Of a DNA stretch of 64,000 nucleotides, positions 33,963 through 42,192 are shown one piece after another. The translations under genes and the position numbers were made by a program. Each line of letters begins with the position of its first letter. The stretch's first letter is position 1. Origin of the DNA: Lysinibacillus_B sp036662795 (GTDB taxonomy: Bacteria > Bacillota > Bacilli > Bacillales_A > Planococcaceae); contig NZ_JBAFWZ010000015.1 of assembly GCF_036662795.1 (NCBI RefSeq), positions 1-64,000 of the forward strand, in the 5' to 3' direction. The notes beneath the pieces are model-generated. The model made no database searches. It was not told the origin of the DNA and saw only the letters and a list, made by a program, of their open reading frames with translations.

Positions 33963-34890
33963 AAATGATCCCTCCAATCAGTAGTAAAAAGTAAATTGTG
34001 ACGGTATACATATGTCGAACAGTAAGCTTAATATGCTCTCGGTTCATGACGACAAGTGGCTCCCCCATAAACGCTCGAAAGGATTGCTTTCCACCATAGG
34101 AATTATTGCCACCTAAACGAATCCCTAGTTGATAAGCCGTAGCTGCCTCTAAATAGCCGCTATTAGGACTTGGATGTTTTTTCGCATCTCTCTTCCATTT
34201 ATTCCATCGTTCCGCCAAAGGTAGCTTTTTTACATTTTTGGTTGTAAGCAAAATCAATAACCCTGTTAGACGACTCGGAATGTAGTTCGCAATATCATCT
34301 AATTTTGCTGCAATGTAGCCAAATTGACTGTAGCGCTCATTCTTATACGCAACCATAGAATCTAATGTGTTAATCGCTTTATAAATCCACGCACCGATTG
34401 CACCAAATAGAAGAGCATAAAATAATGGAGCGGTTACGCCGTCGCTTGTATTTTCCGAAACAGTCTCCACGACCCCTCGTACAACTTCTGGCTCCTCTAA
34501 ATGAGCTGTATCCCGACCTACAATCCATCCAAGCTTCGTCCGGGCCTCTTCCATGTCGTTTGCCTCTAATGCACGATAAACAACCATCGCTGCTTGATCT
34601 AAGCTTTTTTGAGCAAGTGCGATTGCAATTAAGAGTACTTCAATCGCAATACCAATGGCCCAATGAATTTTATAGCTGACGAAAAGAACCGCACCTACTA
34701 CAGCCAATGTAGCGAATAGAGTTAGCAATACCGTTAAGGCTCCTTTTAAGCGTCGATTGACCCCCCTATTCAACCTTTTTTCTAAGAAGGCAATCCAGTT
34801 GCCAATCCAAATGACTGGGTGTGGTAGCCCTTTTGGATCGCCTACGATACGGTCTAACCCTATGGCCAGTAAACAAATGATACTATTCAT
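33919..34890 (-). CDS. cbiB: Adenosylcobinamide-phosphate synthase
   Basis: A 323-residue membrane protein with several hydrophobic helices. The family signature is clear: N-terminal GLDRIVGDPKGLPHPVIWIGN, ENTSDGVTAPLFYALLFGA and the C-terminal NSGYLEAATAYQLGIRLGG. It attaches aminopropanol (phosphate) to cobyric acid. Its start overlaps the stop of cbiZ (ATGA), consistent with one operon. Confidence 0.93.
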   Translation of the reverse strand: MNSIICLLAIGLDRIVGDPKGLPHPVIWIGNWIAFLEKRLNRGVNRRLKGALTVLLTLFATLAVVGAVLFVSYKIHWAIGIAIEVLLIAIALAQKSLDQAAMVVYRALEANDMEEARTKLGWIVGRDTAHLEEPEVVRGVVETVSENTSDGVTAPLFYALLFGAIGAWIYKAINTLDSMVAYKNERYSQFGYIAAKLDDIANYIPSRLTGLLILLTTKNVKKLPLAERWNKWKRDAKKHPSPNSGYLEAATAYQLGIRLGGNNSYGGKQSFRAFMGEPLVVMNREHIKLTVRHMYTVTIYFLLLIGGIIFGITCAWSKCIGFI

Positions 34891-35561
34891 TTTAAACGTC
34901 CCTTTGTATAAATAATATAATTATCAATTGCACGATGTAATGTGTGGGCAACACCTTTTCCGATCAAGCTTCCTAATTTAGTAATGGAGCCTGCATAAGG
35001 ATAAAGCTCGCCTTGTTGTGTGGCTGCAACACATACGCTATCTGTCGATGTGCCTGTAGCCAAGGTCCCACTTTTTTTATCTACTATATTACGCTGGATA
35101 AGTGTTTTCACCTTTGTTTCAGTTACTGCACTATATGCCTGCATCAAGGCTTCGACAGTTAAATGACCGTCGATAAATACGAAAATATTAATAGTGCCGA
35201 TCCTTGATTGATATGTATAGCGATGCGAGGCGGTAATATCTACTGCATTCCCTAGCCCAGCTGTTAACATGACCGTCAGCGTTAGTTCTCCATCCTGAAA
35301 AGTATCTATAAAAAGAAACTCCTGGTTTACTGCAGTCATCATTGCCACACTCTTCTCGATAGGAAGGTCATGCTGGACTAAAAAATCTATAAATTCTTCT
35401 TGTACATGCTGTGGATTATAGTCAACAGGCACAGTTCGATTAATAAAAATACTGGCTTCATATAGTCCAGGATTAATCATCGCCGAACTGATTGAGAGTA
35501 ACGGCTTTTTAAAAGATGCCACTGAATAAATCCCATAATTCGAAATGATTGGTTCACTCAT
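34887..35561 (-). CDS. cbiZ: Adenosylcobinamide amidohydrolase
   Basis: A 224-residue protein of the CbiZ family, recognised by ISSAMINPGLYEASIFINR and TGTSTDSVCVAAT. CbiZ removes the aminopropanol arm from incoming cobinamide, giving cobyric acid that CbiB can rebuild. Its presence with cbiB, cobD and cobC shows remodelling of scavenged corrinoids; no de novo corrin ring genes are in the window. AAGGA is nine bases before the ATG. First gene of the operon; no riboswitch was seen upstream, only a TATAAT on the minus strand at 35593-35598. Confidence 0.88.
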   Translation of the reverse strand: MSEPIISNYGIYSVASFKKPLLSISSAMINPGLYEASIFINRTVPVDYNPQHVQEEFIDFLVQHDLPIEKSVAMMTAVNQEFLFIDTFQDGELTLTVMLTAGLGNAVDITASHRYTYQSRIGTINIFVFIDGHLTVEALMQAYSAVTETKVKTLIQRNIVDKKSGTLATGTSTDSVCVAATQQGELYPYAGSITKLGSLIGKGVAHTLHRAIDNYIIYTKGRLK

Positions 35562-35778
35562 ATTAGTAATTCCTTTTTATTTTATATAGAACATTATAGC
35601 GTAAAAAAATAGGTTGATCCTGTAGACCTAGCAAAATGTTATTTTTCACGTATGAATATTTTTAAAAATCATTGTCATTTTGGCATTTTTTCAAATTGAA
35701 ATATGCCTATAATTCACTTATTTATCATATCATTTTAATAGAGCTTGAATTATTCAACAATTCATTATTTTTTATGTT
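35562..35778. other. AT-rich divergent intergenic region
   Basis: Holds the cbiZ promoter side (minus-strand TATAAT at 35593-35598) and otherwise long A/T runs. I found no cobalamin riboswitch here, in contrast to the nrd side of the operon. Confidence 0.5.
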
Positions 35779-35807
35779 TTGACTACGGATAAAATTGTAG
35801 ATAGAAT
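35779..35807 (+). promoter_or_regulatory. SigA promoter of the coiled-coil gene
   Basis: TTGACT, 17 bases, TAGAAT: a near-consensus promoter about 100 bases before the start codon. Confidence 0.65.
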
Positions 35808-35909
35808 GGTTAGTAGAGTCTTGCAGTCACTCTTTTAATGAAGAAAACTATGGATTGTTGCCCTATGGATTTAGATAGTTAACAAAGATTAAAGGATGGA
35901 GGCACGATG

Positions 35910-36179
35910 ATGGAACAAAATGCAAATCAAGATGCTGTTCTTCAGGCTATTTTAGAGCTTTCGAACCAACTAAAGACTACAAAGGATGAATTGCAGCAGC
36001 AGATCGCTGATACGAAAGCAGAACTTCAACAGCAAATTCAAACGACAAAAGAGCAAATCGTTTCTGTTGAAAATACATTAAGTACGAAAATAGATAAAAT
36101 TAATACAAAGCTTCATATTTTATCAGATGAGCTGCTAGAAACAAGAGCAGATGTACGAACACTACAAAAAGCTAGATAA
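35910..36179 (+). CDS. Small coiled-coil protein, 89 residues
   Basis: Almost the whole protein is predicted coiled coil, with heptads built around an 11-residue repeat: TKDELQQQIAD, TKAELQQQIQT, TKEQIVSVEN. No membrane segment or catalytic motif is visible. GGAGG lies seven bases before the ATG at 35910 (four before the one at 35907). It is a single gene with a good promoter and a hairpin after the stop, so it is very likely expressed. Function unknown. Confidence 0.7.
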   Translation: MEQNANQDAVLQAILELSNQLKTTKDELQQQIADTKAELQQQIQTTKEQIVSVENTLSTKIDKINTKLHILSDELLETRADVRTLQKAR

Positions 36180-36200
36180 TTTATAAGTAATAATAGATAA

Positions 36201-36229
36201 AAAGAGCAGCGTATACATCGCTGCTCTTT
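36201..36229 (+). terminator. Terminator of the coiled-coil gene
   Basis: AAAGAGCAGCG / CGCTGCTCTTT, an 11-bp perfect stem with T's mainly in its right arm. Confidence 0.7.
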
Positions 36230-36266
36230 GATTGTAAATAAGCTATTTTTAGTTACATAGAAATCG

Positions 36267-36304
36267 GTAAGCCCCGCCACTCCGCTTTTCGTGGTGGGGC
36301 TTAC
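36267..36304 (-). terminator. Hairpin after dapL
   Basis: GTAAGCCCC-CCAC / GTGG-GGGGCTTAC, GC-rich and stable, 20 bases after the dapL stop. The T-run is lacking. Confidence 0.55.
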
Positions 36305-36323
36305 TCGGTATTATTACTTCACT

Positions 36324-37442
36324 TTACAAACTCCGTATAAACTGCTCGACAAATATTGCATTAAAGTCGAGAACAGCCTCGTCTGGGTTCATTTTTGACT
36401 GGTGTAAGCCGTAGGGACAATTGGCTCCTGACCAAAACATCGCTCCTGGTATTTCCCTTACAAAATAACCAAAATCCTCACCAGTCATTGCAGCAGGACA
36501 CTGGAAGGCTGTAGCCCCATCAAACTGTCCTGCGAAGTTAAGAATTTTTTTCGCACACGCTTCATCATTATTTACTTCATAATACATTGCACCATAATCA
36601 ATCGAAATCTGGCATTCGAACGCGGCTTCAATACCCGCACAAATAAGATTAATTCGTCGTTTTACTCGCTCCATTGATTCAGCATTCAATGTTCGGATTG
36701 TTCCCTCCAAACGTGCATTTTCCGCAATAACGTTTTGCACTGTTCCAGCAGTCATTTTCCCAACTGTAATGACTACGCTATCAAGAGGGTCGACATTTCG
36801 GCTGACAATTGTTTGTAGCTGTAAGATTAAATTCGCAGTAGCAACGGTCATATCACGTGTTTTATGTGGATAAGCAGCGTGTCCGCCCTCACCCTTTAAA
36901 TCAATAAATAGCTCAGACGTATTGGCAAATAAAAGCCCCGGACGTGTAGCGATTGTACCGACAGGATATTCTGGTGCAATATGCAATGCAAAAATTTCAT
37001 CTGGCAATAAATCCGGACGCTCTTCCTTTAACCAGGCAAGCATTGGCTCCGCGCCACCCGGAGCTTCCTCTGCAGGTTGGAAATAAACAACGACATTTTG
37101 TACAGGAGGCTCATGTGCAAACGCTGATACGAGGGCTAGAGCAATCGTCATATGACAATCATGGCCACAAGCATGCATATTTCCCTCATGAATCGATGCA
37201 TAGTCAACACCAGTTTCCTCTGTTACAGGAAGACCATCAATATCTGTTCGCCAGCCAATTGTTTTCGTTGGATTCGCGCCATGAATCTTCACAACTATTC
37301 CAGTTTTCCACGTTGTTACCTCTAAATGGCTTTGAGGCAGGCTTGCAATATGCGCTAACAGGAATTGTTGCGTTTTAAACTCTTGAAAGCCAAGCTCGGG
37401 AATCCTATGAAGTTCTCTTCTTAATTTAATGAGTGAACTCAT
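36324..37442 (-). CDS. dapL: N-acetyldiaminopimelate deacetylase
   Basis: A 372-residue M20-family metallohydrolase (B. subtilis YkuR). Metal-binding motifs are MHACGHDCHM and FQPAEEAPGGAEPML; the dimerisation-domain GEGGHAAYPH is present. It removes the acetyl group from N-acetyl-LL-diaminopimelate in the acetylase branch of lysine and peptidoglycan precursor synthesis. It follows dapH by 12 bases and forms an operon with it. AAGGTG is five bases before the ATG. Confidence 0.92.
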   Translation of the reverse strand: MSSLIKLRRELHRIPELGFQEFKTQQFLLAHIASLPQSHLEVTTWKTGIVVKIHGANPTKTIGWRTDIDGLPVTEETGVDYASIHEGNMHACGHDCHMTIALALVSAFAHEPPVQNVVVYFQPAEEAPGGAEPMLAWLKEERPDLLPDEIFALHIAPEYPVGTIATRPGLLFANTSELFIDLKGEGGHAAYPHKTRDMTVATANLILQLQTIVSRNVDPLDSVVITVGKMTAGTVQNVIAENARLEGTIRTLNAESMERVKRRINLICAGIEAAFECQISIDYGAMYYEVNNDEACAKKILNFAGQFDGATAFQCPAAMTGEDFGYFVREIPGAMFWSGANCPYGLHQSKMNPDEAVLDFNAIFVEQFIRSL

Positions 37443-37454
37443 TTTGTCACCTTC

Positions 37455-38171
37455 TTATATTTTTCGCAATGCATCAATAACCTCAGTTTTTGATTTCGTT
37501 TTTTCATCTAATTGCTTTAAAACGCGAGCAGGTACACCACCAACAACTGTATAGGGTGCAACATCCTCGATCACAATAGCACCTGCTGCAACAACAGCCC
37601 CTTTGCCAATGCGAACACCTTCGAGCACAACGGCATTAGCACCAATCACCACATCATCTTCTACAATTACAGGTTGAGCTGACGGAGGCTCAATAACTCC
37701 AGCTAATACTGTACCTGCACCGATGTGACAATTGCTACCAACTGTTGCACGACCGCCTAAAATAACGCCCATATCAATCATCGTCTTCGGACCAATTTCT
37801 GCACCGATATTAATAACCGCACCCATCATAATAACGGCTTGATCACCTATCGTTACTCTATCTCGGATAATTGCACCGGGCTCGATACGTGCATTAATGT
37901 TTTTTGTATCTAAAAGCGGCACGCCAGAATTTCTTCTGTCACTTTCAATTACATAGTCTGTTATGTTATCTCCGTGCTCTTTTATAGAGGCTTCGATTTC
38001 ATCCCATTCACCAAATACAACAGCCGTGTTACCCTCACCAAAAACCTTTGAGCCTTCACCATAGGATAACTGGGCTACTCCATCACCTTTCACATATACT
38101 TTTACAGGTGTAACCTTTTTCGCATTTGAAATAAATTCAATAATTTGTTGTGCATTTAAGTTCTCGGACAT
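37455..38171 (-). CDS. dapH: Tetrahydrodipicolinate N-acetyltransferase
   Basis: A 238-residue left-handed beta-helix acyltransferase (B. subtilis YkuQ). The N-terminal alpha-helical domain is followed by hexapeptide repeats (IEPGAIIRDRVTIGDQAVI, VLGGRATVGSNCHIGAG, VVIGANAVVLEGV). It acetylates tetrahydrodipicolinate with acetyl-CoA. First gene of the dapH-dapL pair. AAGGAG lies twelve bases before the ATG, a rather long spacing. Confidence 0.94.
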   Translation of the reverse strand: MSENLNAQQIIEFISNAKKVTPVKVYVKGDGVAQLSYGEGSKVFGEGNTAVVFGEWDEIEASIKEHGDNITDYVIESDRRNSGVPLLDTKNINARIEPGAIIRDRVTIGDQAVIMMGAVINIGAEIGPKTMIDMGVILGGRATVGSNCHIGAGTVLAGVIEPPSAQPVIVEDDVVIGANAVVLEGVRIGKGAVVAAGAIVIEDVAPYTVVGGVPARVLKQLDEKTKSKTEVIDALRKI

Positions 38172-38245
38172 CGTTTTAATCCACTCCTTATGTGAGAATA
38201 ACTAACATGTCATAATTGTACTAAATACTCAGTTAAATAGCACGT

Positions 38246-39136
38246 TTAATTTTTATACTCATATAAGCACCTTGCTCGGTCCTGTACAACGTCAACAAAC
38301 GCGGCAACTTGCCTTAGCTCAAATGATGATTCATAGCCTATTAGCCATGTATCGCGAGTAAGACCTACATCTTTTTCATTTTGAGTTAATGGAATTTTAT
38401 TAACGTCCTCCTCGCCATTTAAGGTGATGGAAGGTAATATCGCATAGCCAATTCCGTTTACTGCCATTTGCTTACACGTTTCAATTTGATCCACAATAAT
38501 TTGATGCCTTGGATTAGAATTAAAATGTCGCTGCCACCATTGTAGGATTTCCTGATAATAATCCGAATCGCTCTTAAATTGAATAAATGGTCTTTCCGTC
38601 GTATAAATATCCTCTAAATATTGGATTTCCTTATCTACTAAATACATCATATCGCGAAATAAGTGAATTTTCTTTCCTTTCCAATCTGCTTGACCACGAA
38701 CAATTCCAACATGCGCCTCTCCTTCGTATAAGGCTTTTACAATTTCCGAGCTCCATCCCGTCATTAAGGAAATTTTCGTATCTGGATATAACGTAACGAA
38801 GTCCTTTAATACTTTTGGCAACCAATTTTGCCCAACTATCGAGGCACACGCAATTTTTAACGTCCCATGCACTTTAGAATTTAACGCTTGAATCGTCTCA
38901 AAAATTTCCTCTCGTCTCGCAATTGCATCGATTGCATATTGGATAACGAGCTCTCCTGCTGGTGTTGGTGTTAAACCTCGTTGCGAGCGAAGGAATAGCT
39001 GCGTACACCAATCCTTTTCAATAGATTGGAGGCGCTGTGATAAGGCGGGCTGTGTTAAAAATAATCGTTCTGCCGCTTTTCGCATGTTCCCTTCCTCTGC
39101 AAGGACTTTAATAATTTCCGCTTCTGTAGCTGTCAA
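38246..39136 (-). CDS. ccpC: LysR-family citrate-responsive regulator CcpC
   Basis: A 296-residue LysR regulator. The helix-turn-helix is NMRKAAERLFLTQPALSQRLQ, and the effector domain (LYLVDKEI-like strand, RPFIQFKSDSDYYQEI, VDQIETCKQMAVNGIGYAILPS) matches B. subtilis CcpC (YkuM), which represses citB and citZ and responds to citrate. Gene order darB-ccpC-dapH-dapL agrees with the B. subtilis yku region. Translation starts at TTG 39136, seven bases after GGAGG. Confidence 0.9.
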   Translation of the reverse strand: MTATEAEIIKVLAEEGNMRKAAERLFLTQPALSQRLQSIEKDWCTQLFLRSQRGLTPTPAGELVIQYAIDAIARREEIFETIQALNSKVHGTLKIACASIVGQNWLPKVLKDFVTLYPDTKISLMTGWSSEIVKALYEGEAHVGIVRGQADWKGKKIHLFRDMMYLVDKEIQYLEDIYTTERPFIQFKSDSDYYQEILQWWQRHFNSNPRHQIIVDQIETCKQMAVNGIGYAILPSITLNGEEDVNKIPLTQNEKDVGLTRDTWLIGYESSFELRQVAAFVDVVQDRARCLYEYKN

Positions 39137-39159
39137 ACGCCTTCCTCCTTCCCTTTACG

Positions 39160-39192
39160 AAAAATCGACAAAACCCTAAAAGGATTTTGCCG
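39160..39192 (-). terminator. Terminator between darB and ccpC
   Basis: CGACAAAACC / GGATTTTGCCG-type stem with two G-T pairs (39166-39192), followed on the minus strand by ATTTTTCG. Confidence 0.65.
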
Positions 39193-39206
39193 ATGATACT
39201 ACAAAA

Positions 39207-39650
39207 CTATTTTTCAGTTTGGTATATATACTTTTTTAATTGTTTTAAAATAATACGACGCGTCATAATCCCAATAAACGTTCCTTCTTCATCTACCACA
39301 CAAAGAAACGCATGGTTAATCACTAGGTCAAGCGCTCGTTGGAATGTATCCTTTTCCTTTAAGAAGGCAACTTCCTTATTCATGACATCATCCACTTTAA
39401 TATCATGTAGACGATCATATTCAATTCGCTCTAGCCCTAAAATCTCTTCCGTAATCATTTTTATGCTTAATAAGCCTTGCAAGCGATATTTGACATCTAA
39501 AACGGGGATCGAAGAATAACCTGTTCTTGTTAATACTAGCAAAGCATGCTCTGCACTATTCCCAATTTGAACATGCGCTACCTTTTCAGACGAAATAATA
39601 AATTCTTTTATCGGTGTTTCTAGTAAATCCTTATTATTTAATGAAAGCAT
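39207..39650 (-). CDS. darB: Cyclic-di-AMP-binding CBS protein DarB (CbpB)
   Basis: A 147-residue protein made of two CBS domains (about 15-70 and 85-140; GYSSIPVLD, and AFLCVVDEEGTFIGIMTRR). Length and position next to ccpC match B. subtilis DarB (YkuL), which binds cyclic-di-AMP and, when free, activates the (p)ppGpp synthetase Rel and pyruvate carboxylase. AAAGGAG is nine bases before the ATG. An inverted repeat lies around its likely promoter (39694-39732). Confidence 0.88.
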   Translation of the reverse strand: MLSLNNKDLLETPIKEFIISSEKVAHVQIGNSAEHALLVLTRTGYSSIPVLDVKYRLQGLLSIKMITEEILGLERIEYDRLHDIKVDDVMNKEVAFLKEKDTFQRALDLVINHAFLCVVDEEGTFIGIMTRRIILKQLKKYIYQTEK

Positions 39651-39693
39651 GAACTTCTACTCCTTTACTGCCCTACGAATAGAACAGGATAGT

Positions 39694-39732
39694 GCATTCT
39701 TTTTTATCATAACATAATATGCAAAAGAATGC
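39694..39732. promoter_or_regulatory. Inverted repeat around a possible darB promoter
   Basis: GCATTCTTTT and AAAAGAATGC (10 bp, perfect) are separated by 19 bases containing a minus-strand TATGAT. Without a T-run this looks more like an operator pair than a terminator. Confidence 0.35.
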
Positions 39733-39765
39733 CTACCGTATAGGAGCAGCAACCATACCGCAAAA

Positions 39766-40005
39766 CTAATAGCCTGACTTAGCCCAATAATAAAAAATAA
39801 CAATACCTAAAAACAATAAAAACACGACATAGCTAATAATAATCGGATTAAGAATAAGTGGGTGTTCCTTCACTGCCTCTGGTACAGGTGTATCCATTTC
39901 AGATTCACGAGTTCGTGTTTGCTTTGCTACCGCCATTGTCGTATATACTGCATAGATGCATAGCACAACAATCGCAAAAATAGCTGGCCATAGCCAAATA
40001 TCCAT
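39766..40005 (-). CDS. Small two-helix membrane protein, 79 residues
   Basis: Two clear transmembrane segments (about 5-25, WLWPAIFAIVVLCIYAVY, and 53-73, IIISYVVFLLFLGIVIFYY) flank a charged loop with TRESEMDTPVPEA. A GGGGA site lies eight bases before the ATG. It sits between darB and the GGDEF-EAL gene. Family not recognised. Confidence 0.68.
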   Translation of the reverse strand: MDIWLWPAIFAIVVLCIYAVYTTMAVAKQTRTRESEMDTPVPEAVKEHPLILNPIIISYVVFLLFLGIVIFYYWAKSGY

Positions 40006-40072
40006 TGAGAACGTCCCCTTTCGTTTTCTAGATAGTATGGCAAGCCAGCCTTATAATTATTCATTTTCGACA

Positions 40073-42100
40073 TCAACCTACAAAGTATTGTTCAATAATT
40101 TGTTCGACAGGTAAAGGTTTATTGTACAAATAACCTTGAACTCTTTTACATTGATTTTCATATAAAAAGCGTTCTTGATGTTTTTGTTCTACACCCTCAG
40201 CTACAACTTCCAAACCTAAATTATGCGAGAGTAGAATAATCGCTTTGACAATCGCTTCATTTTTCTTGTCCTTCTCTATATCAGCAATAAAGGATTGATC
40301 GATTTTAATAATATCGATTGGATACTTTTTTAAATAGCTTAGCGAGGAATAACCTGTCCCAAAATCATCAACAGAAACATAAACCCCTAATCTCTTTAAT
40401 CCTGTCAACGTTGCTGTCGTTTCATTTACATTGGTCATTGAACTTTCGGTAATTTCTAACTCTATTAATTCTGGCTTCACATTATATCGCTTTAATATGC
40501 ATTCCACTTTATGGACAAAATCATCCTGCTTAAACTGCTTTGGAGAAATATTTACTGCAACCCGGACAGGACGATAGCCTTTTCTCCTCCACTCTTGCTG
40601 ATATTGACATACACGTTCCAACACCCAATCACCTATATCTAGTATTAGCCCAGAAGACTCTGCTAGTGGTATAAATTGTGAGGGTGGTACAAGCCCGAAT
40701 TTACGGTTATTCCACCGAATGAGCGCCTCAAAGCTGTCAATCGTTTCTGTAAATAAGTCAATTTGTGGCTGTAAATGTAAGCTCAGTTCACCAAATTCAA
40801 TAGCACGACGTAGATGAGCTTCAAGTAACGCTTCATTCGGAAATGCCTGGCTCATCTCTTTACTATAAAAACGAAAATGATTGCGACCGTGATTTTTTAC
40901 GTAAAAAAGAGCCTGATCTGCCTTATGTAGTAATGTGTCTAACTCTGAAATTTGACCCGACACACTGGTAGCTATACCGATAGAAGCTGTTACAAAATAA
41001 TCTTGATCTTCTACCACTAGCGGCTCTTTTAATAATTCTAAAATATTTCTCGCTAATCTTTCTACCTCTTCTCTTGCAACATACCGAAGAAGAAAGACAA
41101 ATTCATCGCCATTATAGCGAAAAATCTCACAAAACTCACTCCGTAATCGTTTAAATCGATTACTTACAATAGCTAGCATCCCATCCGCCTTTTTCTTTCC
41201 AAGGGATTCATTAAACTTTTTAAAGCGATCTAAATCGACTAACATTAACGCTGAATTCAGCTCAGGCTGACCTTCCAGAAAAGCTGACCATTTTTCATTT
41301 AGCGCACGCCTATTCAGCAAGCCCGTTAATTCGTCCTGATACGCCATATAAGGATACGTATCTCCATCTTGAAAAAGTCCATCTACATTTTTAACGATGA
41401 CGTGGGCCCCGATAATTTTTCCGTTCCAATAAGTAGGGAACGTCTTTAAGTACACAGGCTCCTCACTAAATAACTTATTTTTTAATAAGCACTGCGGCAT
41501 CCCCATTGGATATCCTTCTAAAGTGTTATAAAACAACGGTCTAAACCTCGTTAAATAATCCTTTTCAATTAATTCAAAAATACTTTGCCCTAAAATAATA
41601 GCACTCGTTGATTGTAATTTTCTAGTGGCGGCGATATTTGTATAAATTATTGTTCCCGTTCTGTCTAATGAAATAACAGGATCCACATATTGCTCTACAA
41701 AGTAAACATGCTTCGCCGTTTCTAAATGCTCTTCAAAAGCCGTCGCTACATCGTTTGATACCAACCTCATAACAACACTGAATAAGCGCTCAGAACTATG
41801 TGCAATAGGCTGAACATGAATCGCAAGCTGTTTTGCTGATTGTAACGTAATATAGTTTACCTCACCATTCGGAGACAAGACTAATGGGTATATTTGAAAC
41901 CAATGAATTGTATGAAAAAACTTTTCTGCATCCATTCCATCTAGGAATCTCTCATTAAATAATTGGGCTGCCTTCGCATTGATCATTTCCACAGAAAAAT
42001 GATTCTCATGCTGTTGTATAATCGTGACAGCATCAAATGGATTTAGTTGAATGATTTCACGCAAAGCTTTACTTTTCTCTGTATCTACTGCATTAATCAC
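40073..42100 (-). CDS. PAS-GGDEF-EAL protein, probable c-di-GMP phosphodiesterase
   Basis: A 675-residue cytoplasmic protein with PAS-like sensor domains (about 1-250; VDPVISLDRTGTIIYTN), a GGDEF domain (about 255-410) and an EAL domain (about 430-670). The diguanylate cyclase signature reads NGDEF (RYNGDEFVFL), so synthesis may be weak or absent. The EAL domain keeps FEALIRW, ELEITES, DDFGTGYSSLSYL and EGVEQ, so c-di-GMP hydrolysis is likely. GTG start at 42100, five bases after AGGAGGGG. B. subtilis has the EAL protein YkuI in the same neighbourhood. Confidence 0.88.
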   Translation of the reverse strand: MINAVDTEKSKALREIIQLNPFDAVTIIQQHENHFSVEMINAKAAQLFNERFLDGMDAEKFFHTIHWFQIYPLVLSPNGEVNYITLQSAKQLAIHVQPIAHSSERLFSVVMRLVSNDVATAFEEHLETAKHVYFVEQYVDPVISLDRTGTIIYTNIAATRKLQSTSAIILGQSIFELIEKDYLTRFRPLFYNTLEGYPMGMPQCLLKNKLFSEEPVYLKTFPTYWNGKIIGAHVIVKNVDGLFQDGDTYPYMAYQDELTGLLNRRALNEKWSAFLEGQPELNSALMLVDLDRFKKFNESLGKKKADGMLAIVSNRFKRLRSEFCEIFRYNGDEFVFLLRYVAREEVERLARNILELLKEPLVVEDQDYFVTASIGIATSVSGQISELDTLLHKADQALFYVKNHGRNHFRFYSKEMSQAFPNEALLEAHLRRAIEFGELSLHLQPQIDLFTETIDSFEALIRWNNRKFGLVPPSQFIPLAESSGLILDIGDWVLERVCQYQQEWRRKGYRPVRVAVNISPKQFKQDDFVHKVECILKRYNVKPELIELEITESSMTNVNETTATLTGLKRLGVYVSVDDFGTGYSSLSYLKKYPIDIIKIDQSFIADIEKDKKNEAIVKAIILLSHNLGLEVVAEGVEQKHQERFLYENQCKRVQGYLYNKPLPVEQIIEQYFVG

Positions 42101-42138
42101 TTTGACCCCTCCTATCCAACTCTTCCGACTGCCTTACG

Positions 42139-42177
42139 TTTCATATAGCCTTACAATTTTTGCAAGACTATATGAAA
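42139..42177 (-). terminator. Hairpin after ppk1
   Basis: TTTCATATAG / CTATATGAAA with inner TTACAA / TTGCAA-type pairing, 16 bases after the ppk1 stop. Confidence 0.6.
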
Positions 42178-42192
42178 TTGTTCAGTTTTTCG

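Noticed and set aside
35562..35906. Possible cobalamin riboswitch before cbiZ
   Set aside because: Expected from the operon content, but none of the conserved aptamer segments was found here; the only copy is before nrdH.
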